35,239 nucleotides of DNA, taken from Gammaproteobacteria bacterium. GTDB lineage: Bacteria > Pseudomonadota > Gammaproteobacteria > Steroidobacterales > Steroidobacteraceae. The notes under the pieces were generated by a model. The model was not told the DNA's origin and did not search any database. It saw only the letters and a program-made list of their open reading frames with translations. The DNA lies in contig PKWJ01000027.1 of NCBI GenBank assembly GCA_003132025.1, positions 1 through 35,239 on the forward strand, written 5' to 3'. Position numbers and translations under genes: made by a program. Shown here in pieces: positions 1 to 7,173 of this stretch (position 1 is the first letter of the stretch; every line of letters begins with the position of its first letter).

Positions 1-62
<62 letters not shown>

Positions 63-127
63 CTTGGATGACGCCGGAATACTCAATCCTGACCACCGAA
101 TCTGCCGTTTTCGAGTCCACCCCCCCG

Positions 128-213
128 TGGTGGAGGGGGTAGGATTCGAACCTACGAAGGCGTAAGCCGGCAGATTTACAGTCTGCTCCCGTTGGCCGCT
201 TGGGTACCCCTCC
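128..213 (-). tRNA. tRNA-Tyr (anticodon GTA)
   Basis: An 86-nt class II tRNA on the minus strand. The acceptor GGAGGGG pairs with CCCCTCC, the anticodon loop CTGTAAA carries GTA (Tyr), a long variable arm follows, and the T-arm is AGGTTCGAATCCT. The CCA end is genomically encoded (128-130 on the plus strand read TGG). It lies upstream of tRNA-Gly and is probably co-transcribed with it. Confidence 0.96.
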
Positions 214-293
214 GCGAAAAACGAGCCGCGTATTCTGATTTCCGCTACCGGGCCTGTCAATGCAGATTCCGGGCCAACTGGCCTTATCTTTTA

Positions 294-321
294 CCCCGCC
301 GGGCACCTTTCCAGGGCGGGG
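294..321. repeat. GC-rich inverted repeat between the small exported-protein gene and tRNA-Tyr
   Basis: CCCCGCC (294-300) is complementary to GGCGGGG (315-321) with a 14-nt loop. It lies downstream of the minus-strand operon ending at 408 and upstream of the minus-strand tRNA-Tyr. There is no T-run on the minus strand after the stem, so it is not a typical intrinsic terminator. It could still end the cysB-rluB operon or form part of the tRNA promoter region. A second short palindrome, GTACC-AGCC-GGTAC, sits at 326-339. Confidence 0.35.
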
Positions 322-407
322 AACCGTACCAGCCGGTACTAATAGAGTGCAGCGCCCGGCGGCGCCCCTTTTTGGCCCTGCCAACGGCCCCGGTTACGGG
401 CCGAAAG

Positions 408-893
408 CTACAGGCCGCGGCCATTGAGATAGTGATCGACCGCGCTGCGCACCTCGGCCGAAATCTCCGGCGGGCTGAAAAAATCCAGATCCAGATCGCC
501 GAACTCGTCCGGCCGCGCCCGCACCCGCAGCGCATAGCTCTTGCCCTTGCGTATCGCGGTGAAATCCCAGACCCGGGACTGCTCGGCCGGCTGCGCGTCG
601 ATCTCGGCCGCGACGCGCTCGGCATCCTTTCGGACAAACCCGGCGCTGAATAGTTTGGCCACCTGCTTGAGTACCGCCGCGGCATGCTTGATCTCGAAAC
701 TGCTGCTGACCCGCACCAGCGCCGGGGTCGGCGCCGCATCCGGTGAGGCCGCCGGGGCCGCCGCTTCAGGAGGGGGTGCCGGGGCATCGTCCGCCGCGGC
801 AAATGGCCCCGCGATCAGCCCCGCCAGCGCGACCAGCACCACCAGACGCATAGGGCCCGTTCGGGCGGCCTCTCTATATACGACAACCCTCAT
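408..893 (-). CDS. Small exported hypothetical protein
   Basis: 161 residues, no family recognised. A hydrophobic signal-peptide-like segment around residues 15-33 ends in AFAA-like small residues, followed by an Ala/Pro-rich linker (about 35-58) and a compact charged domain (about 60-161). The first ATG overlaps the rluB stop as ATGA, so translational coupling is likely. An internal ATG at 851 would place the start directly before the hydrophobic stretch (147 residues) and is a credible alternative. It is the last gene of a cysB-rluB-this operon. It is probably periplasmic or membrane-anchored (inference); nothing indicates an enzymatic function. Confidence 0.65.
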   Translation of the reverse strand: MRVVVYREAARTGPMRLVVLVALAGLIAGPFAAADDAPAPPPEAAAPAASPDAAPTPALVRVSSSFEIKHAAAVLKQVAKLFSAGFVRKDAERVAAEIDAQPAEQSRVWDFTAIRKGKSYALRVRARPDEFGDLDLDFFSPPEISAEVRSAVDHYLNGRGL

Positions 894-1615
894 AACCGCG
901 CCGCCTCGGTCTCAGGCATCAGGCGGCTCTGGCCGGGCCGCAGGTCGGGGGGCAGGGTGACCTGCCCGTAACGCAGCCGCGTCAGCCGGCTGACCTCGAA
1001 GCCCACCGCCTGCCACAGCCGCCGCACCTCGCGGTTTCGGCCCTCGTGCAAGATCACCCTGAATTCGGCGCCGCCCTCCGTACCCCCAAGCCCTGGCGCC
1101 GGCTCGATGTGGTCAAAACGTGCCGGTCCATCCTCCAGCGCCACACCCTGGCGCAGCTGGCTCAGGACCGCCGCGGTCGGTACCCCGCGCACCCGCACCA
1201 GGTACTCGCGTTCGACCTCGGAGGACGGATGCATCAGCCGATGCGCCAGCGCACCGTCATTGGTGAACAGCAACAGGCCGGTGGTGTTGACGTCCAGCCG
1301 CCCGATCACGACCCAGCGTCCCCCGGTGGGTGCCGGCAGACGCTCGAACACGGTCGGACGTCCTTCGGGGTCGGCGCGCGTGGTCACCTCGCCCATCGGC
1401 TTGTGGTAGATCAGGACTTCCCGCACCGTGGCCGCGCTACTGGCGAGCTCCAGCGGTTCCCCATCGAGCCGCACGTCGGCATCGACTTCGGCCCGCTCGC
1501 CCAACTGCGCCACGTGCCCATCCACCGTGAGCCGTCCGGCGCGGATCCACTGTTCGATCTGCCGTCTGGAGCCGTGACCGGCCGCAGCCAGCAGTTTCTG
1601 CAGCCGCTCGCTCAC
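890..1615 (-). CDS. rluB: 23S rRNA pseudouridine synthase (RluB/RsuA family)
   Basis: 241 residues from a GTG start at 1615. It has an N-terminal S4 RNA-binding domain (about 1-60, beginning [17 protein letters not shown]) and an RsuA/RluB catalytic domain with the signature [17 protein letters not shown], whose Asp is the catalytic residue of the family. The [11 protein letters not shown] segment near the C-terminus is also typical. The family makes pseudouridine in 23S rRNA (RluB, helix 80 region) or 16S rRNA (RsuA); residue signatures favour RluB. The reading frame extends upstream to 1702 but that part lies inside cysB, so the GTG that starts the S4 domain was chosen. It begins 10 nt after the cysB stop. 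The usual scpA-scpB neighbours are absent. Confidence 0.88.
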   Translation of the reverse strand: MSERLQKLLAAAGHGSRRQIEQWIRAGRLTVDGHVAQLGERAEVDADVRLDGEPLELASSAATVREVLIYHKPMGEVTTRADPEGRPTVFERLPAPTGGRWVVIGRLDVNTTGLLLFTNDGALAHRLMHPSSEVEREYLVRVRGVPTAAVLSQLRQGVALEDGPARFDHIEPAPGLGGTEGGAEFRVILHEGRNREVRRLWQAVGFEVSRLTRLRYGQVTLPPDLRPGQSRLMPETEAARL

Positions 1616-1625
1616 ACCCGAAAGC

Positions 1626-2600
1626 TCATCGCGACGGCAGCGAGATCTTGCGAAACAGCTCCGCCTGGCCATCCAGGTCGCGGGCCTCGATCGCCCGATC
1701 AACCAGGCGCCGCGTCAGATGCGGCCCGAACAATTGAATGAATTCGTAACCAAAATTGCGCAGCAAGGTGCCGCGCCGAAACCCGATCCACGTGGTGTGG
1801 ATCGGAAACAGATGCGAGGCATCGATGATCGCAAAATCACTGTCCTGCGCCGGATCCACCGCGACGCTGGCGACGATGCCAACCCCTAGGCCCAGCCGCA
1901 CGTAGGTCTTGATGACATCGGAATCGCGCGCGGTCAGCGCCACTTTGGGCGTCAGGCCCTCGCGCGCGAACACGGTGTGCAGCGAGGATGAGCCGGCGAA
2001 GCTGAACACGTAGGTGACCAGCGGGTACTGCGCCAGGTCCTGGATCGTCACGCGCTCGAGTTTGGCCAGCGGGTGATGGCGCAGCACGATGATCTGCCGG
2101 TACCAGCGATACACCGGCAGCAGTACCAGCCCGGGGAACAGGCCTTCGGAGCCGGTGGCTATCGCCAGCTGCACCCGATCGGTAGCCACCATCTCGCCGA
2201 TCTGCTCCGAGGTGCCCTGGTGCAGATGCAGCTCGACCTCCGGATAGCGCTCCCGAAACGCGTGCACCACCGGCGGCAGCACGTAGCGCGCCTGGGTGTG
2301 GGTGGTCGCGATCGACAGCGTGCCGCGATTATCCTGGTTCAGGTCGGCGGCAACCGCCTTGAGGCTGTCGATCTCGGCCAGCGCGCGATTGGCGTATTCC
2401 AGCACCTTGGCGCCCTGCGGCGTCACGCGCGAGAACGCGCGCCCCTCGCGCACGAACAGGTCGAAGCCGAGCTCGCGCTCCAGCGCCTTCAACGCACGGC
2501 TGATCGCCGGCTGCGAGGTGCCGAGCGCGGAAGCTGCGTGCGTGACTGACAGCCCATGGCGCGCAATCGCGACCGCATATTGCAACTGGTGGAAATTCAT
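1626..2600 (-). CDS. cysB: LysR-type regulator CysB, sulfur assimilation/cysteine regulon
   Basis: 324 residues, the same length as enterobacterial CysB. An N-terminal winged HTH (about 1-60, with [18 protein letters not shown]) is followed by a LysR effector domain. Features typical of CysB include the opening [10 protein letters not shown], the effector-pocket stretches [12 protein letters not shown] and [12 protein letters not shown], and a C-terminal extension. CysB-type proteins sense O- or N-acetylserine and sulfate/sulfide status and activate cysteine biosynthesis genes. Divergent placement against cysK across 132 nt with a LysR-type palindrome fits direct control of cysK and autoregulation (inference). 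If serine is activated by succinylation here, the inducer may be a succinylserine rather than an acetylserine. Confidence 0.9.
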   Translation of the reverse strand: MNFHQLQYAVAIARHGLSVTHAASALGTSQPAISRALKALERELGFDLFVREGRAFSRVTPQGAKVLEYANRALAEIDSLKAVAADLNQDNRGTLSIATTHTQARYVLPPVVHAFRERYPEVELHLHQGTSEQIGEMVATDRVQLAIATGSEGLFPGLVLLPVYRWYRQIIVLRHHPLAKLERVTIQDLAQYPLVTYVFSFAGSSSLHTVFAREGLTPKVALTARDSDVIKTYVRLGLGVGIVASVAVDPAQDSDFAIIDASHLFPIHTTWIGFRRGTLLRNFGYEFIQLFGPHLTRRLVDRAIEARDLDGQAELFRKISLPSR

Positions 2601-2659
2601 TGGGATCTGCCACTATGCCGGTTCGGCTCGCACTATGCCGCAAAACGTGCCATTTAATT

Positions 2660-2674
2660 ATAACAATTGGTTAT
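2660..2674. promoter_or_regulatory. LysR-type (probable CysB) operator in cysB-cysK divergent region
   Basis: ATAAC-AATTG-GTTAT is a perfect 5-bp inverted repeat with 5-bp spacing, in an AT-rich island (about 2650-2700) unlike the surrounding GC-rich sequence. LysR regulators bind such interrupted dyads (T-N11-A pattern). It lies 60-75 nt upstream of both start codons, so one site could serve both promoters. CysB assignment is inferred from position. Confidence 0.5.
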
Positions 2675-2732
2675 TACAAAATGGCCTTCTACTTATCGAT
2701 TAGCAAGAATGCGGGGGCTAGAGTGCCGGCCC

Positions 2733-3674
2733 ATGATCTACGACAGCATCCTTGGCACCATCGGCCGCACGCCGATCGTTCGGCTGCGCCACCTGGCGCC
2801 GCCCGACACGACGATCTACGCCAAATGCGAGTTCTTCAATCCCGGCGGCTCGGTCAAGGACCGGCTGGCGATCGGCATCATCGAGGATGCCGAGGCCCGC
2901 GGCACCCTGAAGCCCGGCCAGACGGTCGTCGAGGCGACTTCCGGCAATACCGGCATCGCGCTGGCGATGGTCTGCGCCGCCAAGGGCTATCCGTTCGTCG
3001 GCGTGATGGCCGAGCCGTTCTCGGTCGAACGCCGCAAGATCATGCGCATGTTCGGTGCGCGTGTGATCCTGACGCCGGCGGCCGAACGCGGCCAGGGCAT
3101 GGTCAGGAAAGCCGAAGAGCTGGCGAAGAAGCACGGCTGGTTCCTGGCGCGCCAGTTCGAGAACCCGGCCAACCCGGCCTATCACCGCAGCACCACCGGC
3201 CCCGAGATCCTGTCGGATTTCGTCGGCAAGCGGCTGGATTTTTTCGTGACCGGCTGGGGCACCGGCGGCACGCTCACGGGTGCCGGCGAAATGATCCGGC
3301 TCGCACGACCGGATGTGCATATCGTCGCGGCGGAGCCGGAAGGCGCGGCGATGCTGTCGGGCAAGCCGTTCAGCCCGCACAAGATCCAGGGCTGGACACC
3401 CGATTTCATACCCGCGGTATTGAACCGCGGCGTTCCGGACCGCATCGTGACCGTCAACGACGCCGAGGCGATCGAGGCCGCGCGAGCGCTGGCGCGCAAG
3501 GAGGGCATCTTCTGCGGCATCTCGTCCGGCGCCACGTTTGCCGCCGCAGCCAAAGTGGCGCGCGAAGCCGGCGGCGGCGCGGTGGTGCTGGCGATGCTGC
3601 CCGACACCGGCGAGCGTTACCTGTCCACGGCGCTATTCGAGGGAATCATCGATGGCACAGATCCGGAACCCTGA
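2733..3674 (+). CDS. cysK: PLP-dependent cysteine synthase (O-acyl-L-serine sulfhydrylase)
   Basis: 313 residues. Fold-type II PLP enzyme of the CysK/CysM family. The PLP lysine lies in PGGSVKDR, the TSGNTG motif contacts substrate, a GTGGTLTGAG phosphate loop follows, and the C-terminal SSGAT element is present. It replaces the acyl group of O-acylserine with sulfide to give cysteine. The ATG at 2733 starts the conserved IYDSILGTIGRTPIVRL; upstream in-frame ATGs (2667, 2709) lie in the AT-rich control region and are unlikely. The Shine-Dalgarno sequence is weak. It is divergent from cysB and 58 nt upstream of a serine O-succinyltransferase, which suggests O-succinylserine as the real acceptor substrate (inference). 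Confidence 0.92.
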   Translation: MIYDSILGTIGRTPIVRLRHLAPPDTTIYAKCEFFNPGGSVKDRLAIGIIEDAEARGTLKPGQTVVEATSGNTGIALAMVCAAKGYPFVGVMAEPFSVERRKIMRMFGARVILTPAAERGQGMVRKAEELAKKHGWFLARQFENPANPAYHRSTTGPEILSDFVGKRLDFFVTGWGTGGTLTGAGEMIRLARPDVHIVAAEPEGAAMLSGKPFSPHKIQGWTPDFIPAVLNRGVPDRIVTVNDAEAIEAARALARKEGIFCGISSGATFAAAAKVAREAGGGAVVLAMLPDTGERYLSTALFEGIIDGTDPEP

Positions 3675-3732
3675 AGCGCATCGCAATGCCGGTGCCAGCG
3701 CCAGCTCCCGCAACCGGCGAGATCGGGAACAT

Positions 3733-4818
3733 ATGATCGAACCGCTGTCGGTGGCGCTGCCCGATCCGTTCCTGCTATATCGCGGCGGCGTGCTGCATCA
3801 GGCGCGCATTGCCTATGAATCCTGGGGCGAGCTCAACGCCAAACGCGACAATGCCATCCTGCTGTTCACCGGCCTGTCGCCTCCGGCGCATGCCGCGGCG
3901 ACCGCGAGCGATCCTTCGCCGGGCTGGTGGGAGCGCATCGTCGGGCCGGGACTCGCAATCGATACCCGGCACTATTTCGTCGTCTGCGTCAATTCGCTCG
4001 GCAGCTGCTTCGGCTCCACCGGCGCGGCCTCGATCAACCCGGCCACCGGCGAGCGCTATCGGCTCGACTTCCCGGAGGTCGCGGTCGAGGACATCGCGCG
4101 CGCCGGCTACGAGACCATGCGCGCGCTCGGCGTCGAGCAGCTGGATAGCGTGATCGGCGCGTCACTCGGCGGCATGTCGGTGCTGGCCTTCGCTACGCAG
4201 TTTCCCAAGGCCGCGAAGCGTCTGATCAGTATCTCGGGCAGCCCCGCGGCTTCCCCGTTCGCGATCGCGCTGCGCTCGGTGCAGCGCGAGGCGATCCTGC
4301 GCGATCCGGACTGGCAGGCCGGCCAGTACGCGTCGGATAATCCTCCGCGCAGCGGCCTGCGCGTCGCGCGCAAACTCGGCACCATCACCTACCGCTCCGC
4401 CGCCGAATGGCGAGCGCGGTTCGGCCGCGAGCCGATCGCCGGCAACACGCATACCATGAGCCCGTTCGCACCGCATTTTGCGGTCGAGGGGTATCTGGAG
4501 TCGCAGGCCGAGCGCTTCACGCGCGTGTTCGATGCCAACTGCTATCTGTATCTGTCCAACGCGATGGACCGTTTCGATCTGGCGGAACATGGCGGCAGCT
4601 ACGCGGCGGCTCTCGCCGAGGTCACGGCCCGCGTGCTGGTGATTGGCGTGGAGAGCGACATGCTGTTTGCCATCGCCGAGCAGGCCTCGATCGCCGTCGC
4701 ATTCGAACACAACGCGACACCGACGCGTTTCGCGCGCCTGCCGTCGCTCGAAGGCCACGACTCGTTCCTGGTAGACATTCCACGCTTCGACGCGGAAATC
4801 CGCAGCTTTCTCGCCTAA
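3733..4818 (+). CDS. metX: MetX-family acyltransferase, probable L-serine O-succinyltransferase
   Basis: 361 residues, alpha/beta-hydrolase fold of the homoserine O-acyltransferase (MetX) family. The catalytic triad appears as Ser144 in GASLGGM, Asp309 in VESDMLF and His342 in EGHDSF. The stretches LSPPAHAAA, VNSLGSCFGSTG and NCYLYLSNAMDRFDLAEHGG resemble the Xanthomonas/Lysobacter-type serine O-succinyltransferases, a MetX subgroup that feeds cysteine rather than methionine synthesis. The predicted reaction is succinyl-CoA plus L-serine to O-succinyl-L-serine. The position after cysK and beside cysB supports this over a methionine role. ATG 3733 starts the conserved domain. An in-frame ATG at 3652, overlapping cysK, is a less likely start. 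Homoserine activity cannot be excluded from sequence alone. Confidence 0.85.
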   Translation: MIEPLSVALPDPFLLYRGGVLHQARIAYESWGELNAKRDNAILLFTGLSPPAHAAATASDPSPGWWERIVGPGLAIDTRHYFVVCVNSLGSCFGSTGAASINPATGERYRLDFPEVAVEDIARAGYETMRALGVEQLDSVIGASLGGMSVLAFATQFPKAAKRLISISGSPAASPFAIALRSVQREAILRDPDWQAGQYASDNPPRSGLRVARKLGTITYRSAAEWRARFGREPIAGNTHTMSPFAPHFAVEGYLESQAERFTRVFDANCYLYLSNAMDRFDLAEHGGSYAAALAEVTARVLVIGVESDMLFAIAEQASIAVAFEHNATPTRFARLPSLEGHDSFLVDIPRFDAEIRSFLA

Positions 4819-4878
4819 GGGTTAAGGTCAACGGGCCAGGCGCCGGCAAGGCGCGGCCGCACGGACTGCCCTGAAGTT

Positions 4879-4903
4879 GGGGGAGGAATACTCCCCCTTT
4901 TAT
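4879..4903 (+). terminator. Intrinsic terminator after cysK-metX
   Basis: GGGGGAG (4879-4885), loop GAATA, CTCCCCC (4891-4897), then TTTTAT. A perfect 7-bp GC-rich stem followed by a T-run 60 nt after the stop codon ends the cysteine operon. Confidence 0.85.
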
Positions 4904-5067
4904 ATCAAGCACTTGCAATCGCGGCCGGCCATCGCGGAACCGCTCGCGCAGCCCTTGTCATCTACTCTTCACACCCCAATGTAGGGAACCGGGATGGTTT
5001 TCACATTATAATACCGTTCGTGATACGTACTATATTGAAGACGTCCTTTGGTGTGAGGAGATGAGAG

Positions 5068-5271
5068 ATGAGCGACCTGAATTTCAAACCAGATTCCCCC
5101 GGCCTGCAGGCTGGCGACAAACTGATTGGCGTGCCGACGCTGGACGATGCAGCGGCGGCCGGTGCCGCCGCGCGCGGCGGCAACAATGGCCGTGCGGTGC
5201 GGCGTCGCTTCAGCGTGACGCGACTGGCGGCGCCGATCGATGACGGTTTCCGCCCGTTCCGGGTGTACTGA
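5068..5271 (+). CDS. 67-residue orphan small protein
   Basis: No family recognised. A strong ribosome binding site, GAGGAG (5055-5060), sits 7 nt before this ATG; the ATG at 5061 lies directly against the site and opens another frame. The protein is hydrophilic: an acidic N-terminal third (SDLNFKPDSPGLQAGD), an Ala/Gly-rich middle (about 28-41), and a basic, aromatic end (RRRFSVTRL to FRPFRVY). It has no signal peptide, membrane segment or cysteine. It stands alone between two intrinsic terminators, with a TATAAT at 5007-5012 in an AT-rich stretch upstream, so it looks like an independently transcribed, well-expressed gene. The two-part charge pattern could suit a nucleic-acid or partner-binding peptide or a modified-peptide precursor; there is no adjacent modifying enzyme to support the latter. 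Confidence 0.6.
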   Translation: MSDLNFKPDSPGLQAGDKLIGVPTLDDAAAAGAAARGGNNGRAVRRRFSVTRLAAPIDDGFRPFRVY

Positions 5272-5306
5272 AACTTTAACTTTTGGAAATCATCGGCTTT
5301 TCCAAG

Positions 5307-5329
5307 GCCGCGCCTGACGGCGCGGCTTT
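5307..5329 (+). terminator. Intrinsic terminator-like hairpin after the 67-residue gene
   Basis: GCCGCGCC (5307-5314), loop TGAC, GGCGCGGC (5319-5326), then TTT. A perfect 8-bp stem with a tetraloop 35 nt after the stop at 5271. The T-tract is short. Confidence 0.65.
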
Positions 5330-5570
5330 CGGAAAATGCGCAGCCCGCCCCTGTAGCACAAGAGCTTAAGTCCAGGTCTTTAGATTTAACTTCGTCCGGC
5401 CGCGGACTTATGTCAGGATTGACTGACGCAGAACCGGGGAAGATACCGCCGGATTATGGTTGAGTTGCATTGGCAGCCGCGATCGACGAGGCATAATAGA
5501 TACGCGGTTGAGAGTGCAACGACGCCGCTCGCAGTTTGATCTCAAATTGCTGGGAAGCTTAGGGGTCTGG

Positions 5571-5849
5571 ATGGAACGACGTCTTCACACGCGGCATCGC
5601 GCACGCACGACGGTCTACATTCTTCTGCCGGATGGTCAGCGTCGCCTGTGCCGGGCGGTCAATTTGAGCGCCACCGGCGTATTCATCCGCACCGCAGGCC
5701 TGGGGCTACGCAAAGGCCAGCAGGTCAGCCTCGCGTTTGCGATCGATCTGGGCGCGGTCACCAAACTGCACCGTCGTACTGCCGTGGTGGCGCACATCTC
5801 CGGCGGCGGCACCGGATTGATGATGGATGCCTTCGCCGCGACGCGCTGA
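5571..5849 (+). CDS. Single-domain PilZ protein
   Basis: 92 residues. It starts MERRLHTRHRARTTVYI and carries NLSATGVFI, matching the PilZ c-di-GMP-binding pattern RxxxR near the N-terminus followed by (D/N)xSxxG. The remainder forms the expected short beta-barrel with LGLRKGQQVSLAF. The arginine motif is HRARTT rather than the exact RxxxR spacing, so binding affinity is uncertain. ATG 5571 is preceded by AGGGG at 5561-5565; the frame is open back to 5460 but lacks similarity there. An EAL-domain c-di-GMP protein is encoded at 28853-31387, so the nucleotide is probably in use in this organism. Confidence 0.78.
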   Translation: MERRLHTRHRARTTVYILLPDGQRRLCRAVNLSATGVFIRTAGLGLRKGQQVSLAFAIDLGAVTKLHRRTAVVAHISGGGTGLMMDAFAATR

Positions 5850-5967
5850 AATCGCCCGTTTCCCGCACGCCTAGTCCGGCGCTGACGTCGCTACGCGCCG
5901 CTGAGCCCATCGAAATCCCAGATCCTTGCATCGCACCCGGCCGGCCCAATAGAGACACTTACTACTA

Positions 5968-6022
5968 GAGATTTGAAGGTCGTCAGAGTCGCCCTGCGCC
6001 GTGCTGGGAACCTTCGAATCTC
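5968..6022. repeat. Long-armed inverted repeat in the 353-nt gap 5850-6202
   Basis: Left arm 5968-5980 (GAGATTTGAAGGT) and right arm 6010-6022 (ACCTTCGAATCTC) pair over 13 positions with one T/C difference that becomes a G-U pair in RNA. The loop is 29 nt. No T-run follows. A second pair, TTGCGCCC (6075-6082) and GGGCGCAA (6127-6134), lies downstream. I see no gene in the gap 5850-6202; it may hold a structured leader or small RNA (speculative). Confidence 0.4.
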
Positions 6023-6142
6023 GTCAACGCCAGGTCGGTCCGCGCGTTATGTACCTGGTAGGTAAGTGACTGATTTGCGCCCAGGATTAAGCTTTATTTA
6101 TCCCCGCTGAGGAGCTGAACGAGCCCGGGCGCAAGACAGTCG

Positions 6143-6148
6143 TATAAT
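6143..6148 (+). promoter_or_regulatory. Candidate -10 box for the glycine-rich protein gene
   Basis: A perfect TATAAT 54 nt upstream of the ATG at 6203. There is no good -35 hexamer at 16-18 nt, so the promoter call rests on the -10 alone. Confidence 0.35.
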
Positions 6149-6202
6149 CATCACAGCGCCATTCGCTGGCACCTTGGCGGATGCGCTGTACGGAGGAAGA
6201 TC

Positions 6203-7069
6203 ATGAAGACCCTCGGCGCCGGCTCAGTTGCGATAGGCGCAGCCCTCACCCTGTTTGCCCTGACAGCATCGCCCGCCTTTGCCAGTGAACATGGCGGTGG
6301 CGGTGGTGGCGGCGGCGGGCACGTGTCCGGCGGTCATGCCTCCGGAGGCGGCGGACGTTCCTTTGGCGGTGGCGGAGCGCACTACGCGCGCGCACCGTCA
6401 TTTCGGGCGGGTGCCGGTTACGGCGGTGCCAGATATGGTGCCGGAGTAGCAAGAACTGCTTCAGTCGGCCGCGCCGTTGCGACTACTGGTTACGCGCGCG
6501 GTGGCGTCGGCTACGCCGGCAGGCCCGGCGGCGGGCGCTTCGTCGGCGGCGTAGGCGGACGCTTTGGCGGACCCTGGGGCGGCGGCTATTGGCACGGTGG
6601 CTTCTGGCCGGGTGTGTTCTGGGGCGGCAGCTTTGCCTGGTTCCTGCCGGTACTGCCCGCGTTCTGCGCTACCTATTGGTGGAACTCGGTGCCGTACTAC
6701 TACTACAACGACGTCTATTACACCTATGACCCGTCGGCCAGCGGTTACGTCGTGACGACTCCGCCCCCGGCGCTGGACTCCGACGCGGCGTCCGGCGGCG
6801 GCGATGGTGCGGGCCCTGCCGCTCAAGCCCAGGCGCCCCCGCCTGGCTACCCGGCGAATGACGCGCCTGCGGCCGCTCCGATGAATGGCGATGGCCTGTT
6901 CGCGTATCCGAAGAACGGCCAGAGCGACGAGCAGCAGAGCACCGATCGCGCTGAGTGCGGCCAGTGGGCCGGCTCGCAGACCGGCGTGGATGCATCGACC
7001 CCCGGCAGCATGGACTATCGCCGCGCGCTGACCGCCTGCCTGCAGGGTCGCGGCTACAGCGTCGATTGA
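6203..7069 (+). CDS. Glycine-rich exported protein
   Basis: 288 residues. A clear signal peptide (MKTLGAGSVAIGAALTLFAL, cleavage near AFA-SEH) is followed by a Gly/His/Ser-rich low-complexity region (about 29-135), an aromatic segment with a run of four tyrosines (YWWNSVPYYYYNDVYYTYDP), a Pro/Ala linker, and a conserved C-terminal module (about 230-288). This module reads YPKNGQSDEQQSTDRAECGQWA, ending in CLQGRGYSV. It has two cysteines and is common in small envelope proteins of Proteobacteria. The ribosome site GGAGGAAG sits just before the ATG. It is likely an envelope or surface structural protein; the exact role is unknown. Confidence 0.85.
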   Translation: MKTLGAGSVAIGAALTLFALTASPAFASEHGGGGGGGGGHVSGGHASGGGGRSFGGGGAHYARAPSFRAGAGYGGARYGAGVARTASVGRAVATTGYARGGVGYAGRPGGGRFVGGVGGRFGGPWGGGYWHGGFWPGVFWGGSFAWFLPVLPAFCATYWWNSVPYYYYNDVYYTYDPSASGYVVTTPPPALDSDAASGGGDGAGPAAQAQAPPPGYPANDAPAAAPMNGDGLFAYPKNGQSDEQQSTDRAECGQWAGSQTGVDASTPGSMDYRRALTACLQGRGYSVD

Positions 7070-7076
7070 ACCCGCT

Positions 7077-7109
7077 TACAGCAGTGAGCTGTTCGAGCTC
7101 ACTGCTGTA
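7077..7109 (+). terminator. Perfect 14-bp hairpin after the glycine-rich protein gene
   Basis: TACAGCAGTGAGCT (7077-7090), loop GTTCG, AGCTCACTGCTGTA (7096-7109). It begins 8 nt after the stop at 7069. The stem is perfect but GC-moderate and no T-run follows, so it may act as a factor-dependent terminator or 3' stabiliser rather than a canonical intrinsic terminator. Confidence 0.6.
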
Positions 7110-7173
7110 GGACGTTCGGCAATCCAAGATCCCCGCGGCGCGGCCTAGTCAATTAGGCCTCCAAAGCTATAAT

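Noticed and set aside
2600-3736. 378-residue plus-strand frame over cysK
   Set aside because: Out-of-frame Arg-rich translation of cysK.
5061-5243. 60-residue frame starting 7 nt before the 67-residue gene
   Set aside because: Its ATG abuts the ribosome site with no spacing and its product is an Arg/Cys-rich out-of-frame translation.
5068-5271. Modified-peptide (RiPP) precursor
   Set aside because: No leader/core pattern, Cys, Ser/Thr-rich core, or neighbouring modification, protease or export genes.
6270-6600. Possible tandem repeat or CRISPR-like array
   Set aside because: The repetition is due to Gly codons in the low-complexity region of the exported protein; no regular repeat-spacer structure.
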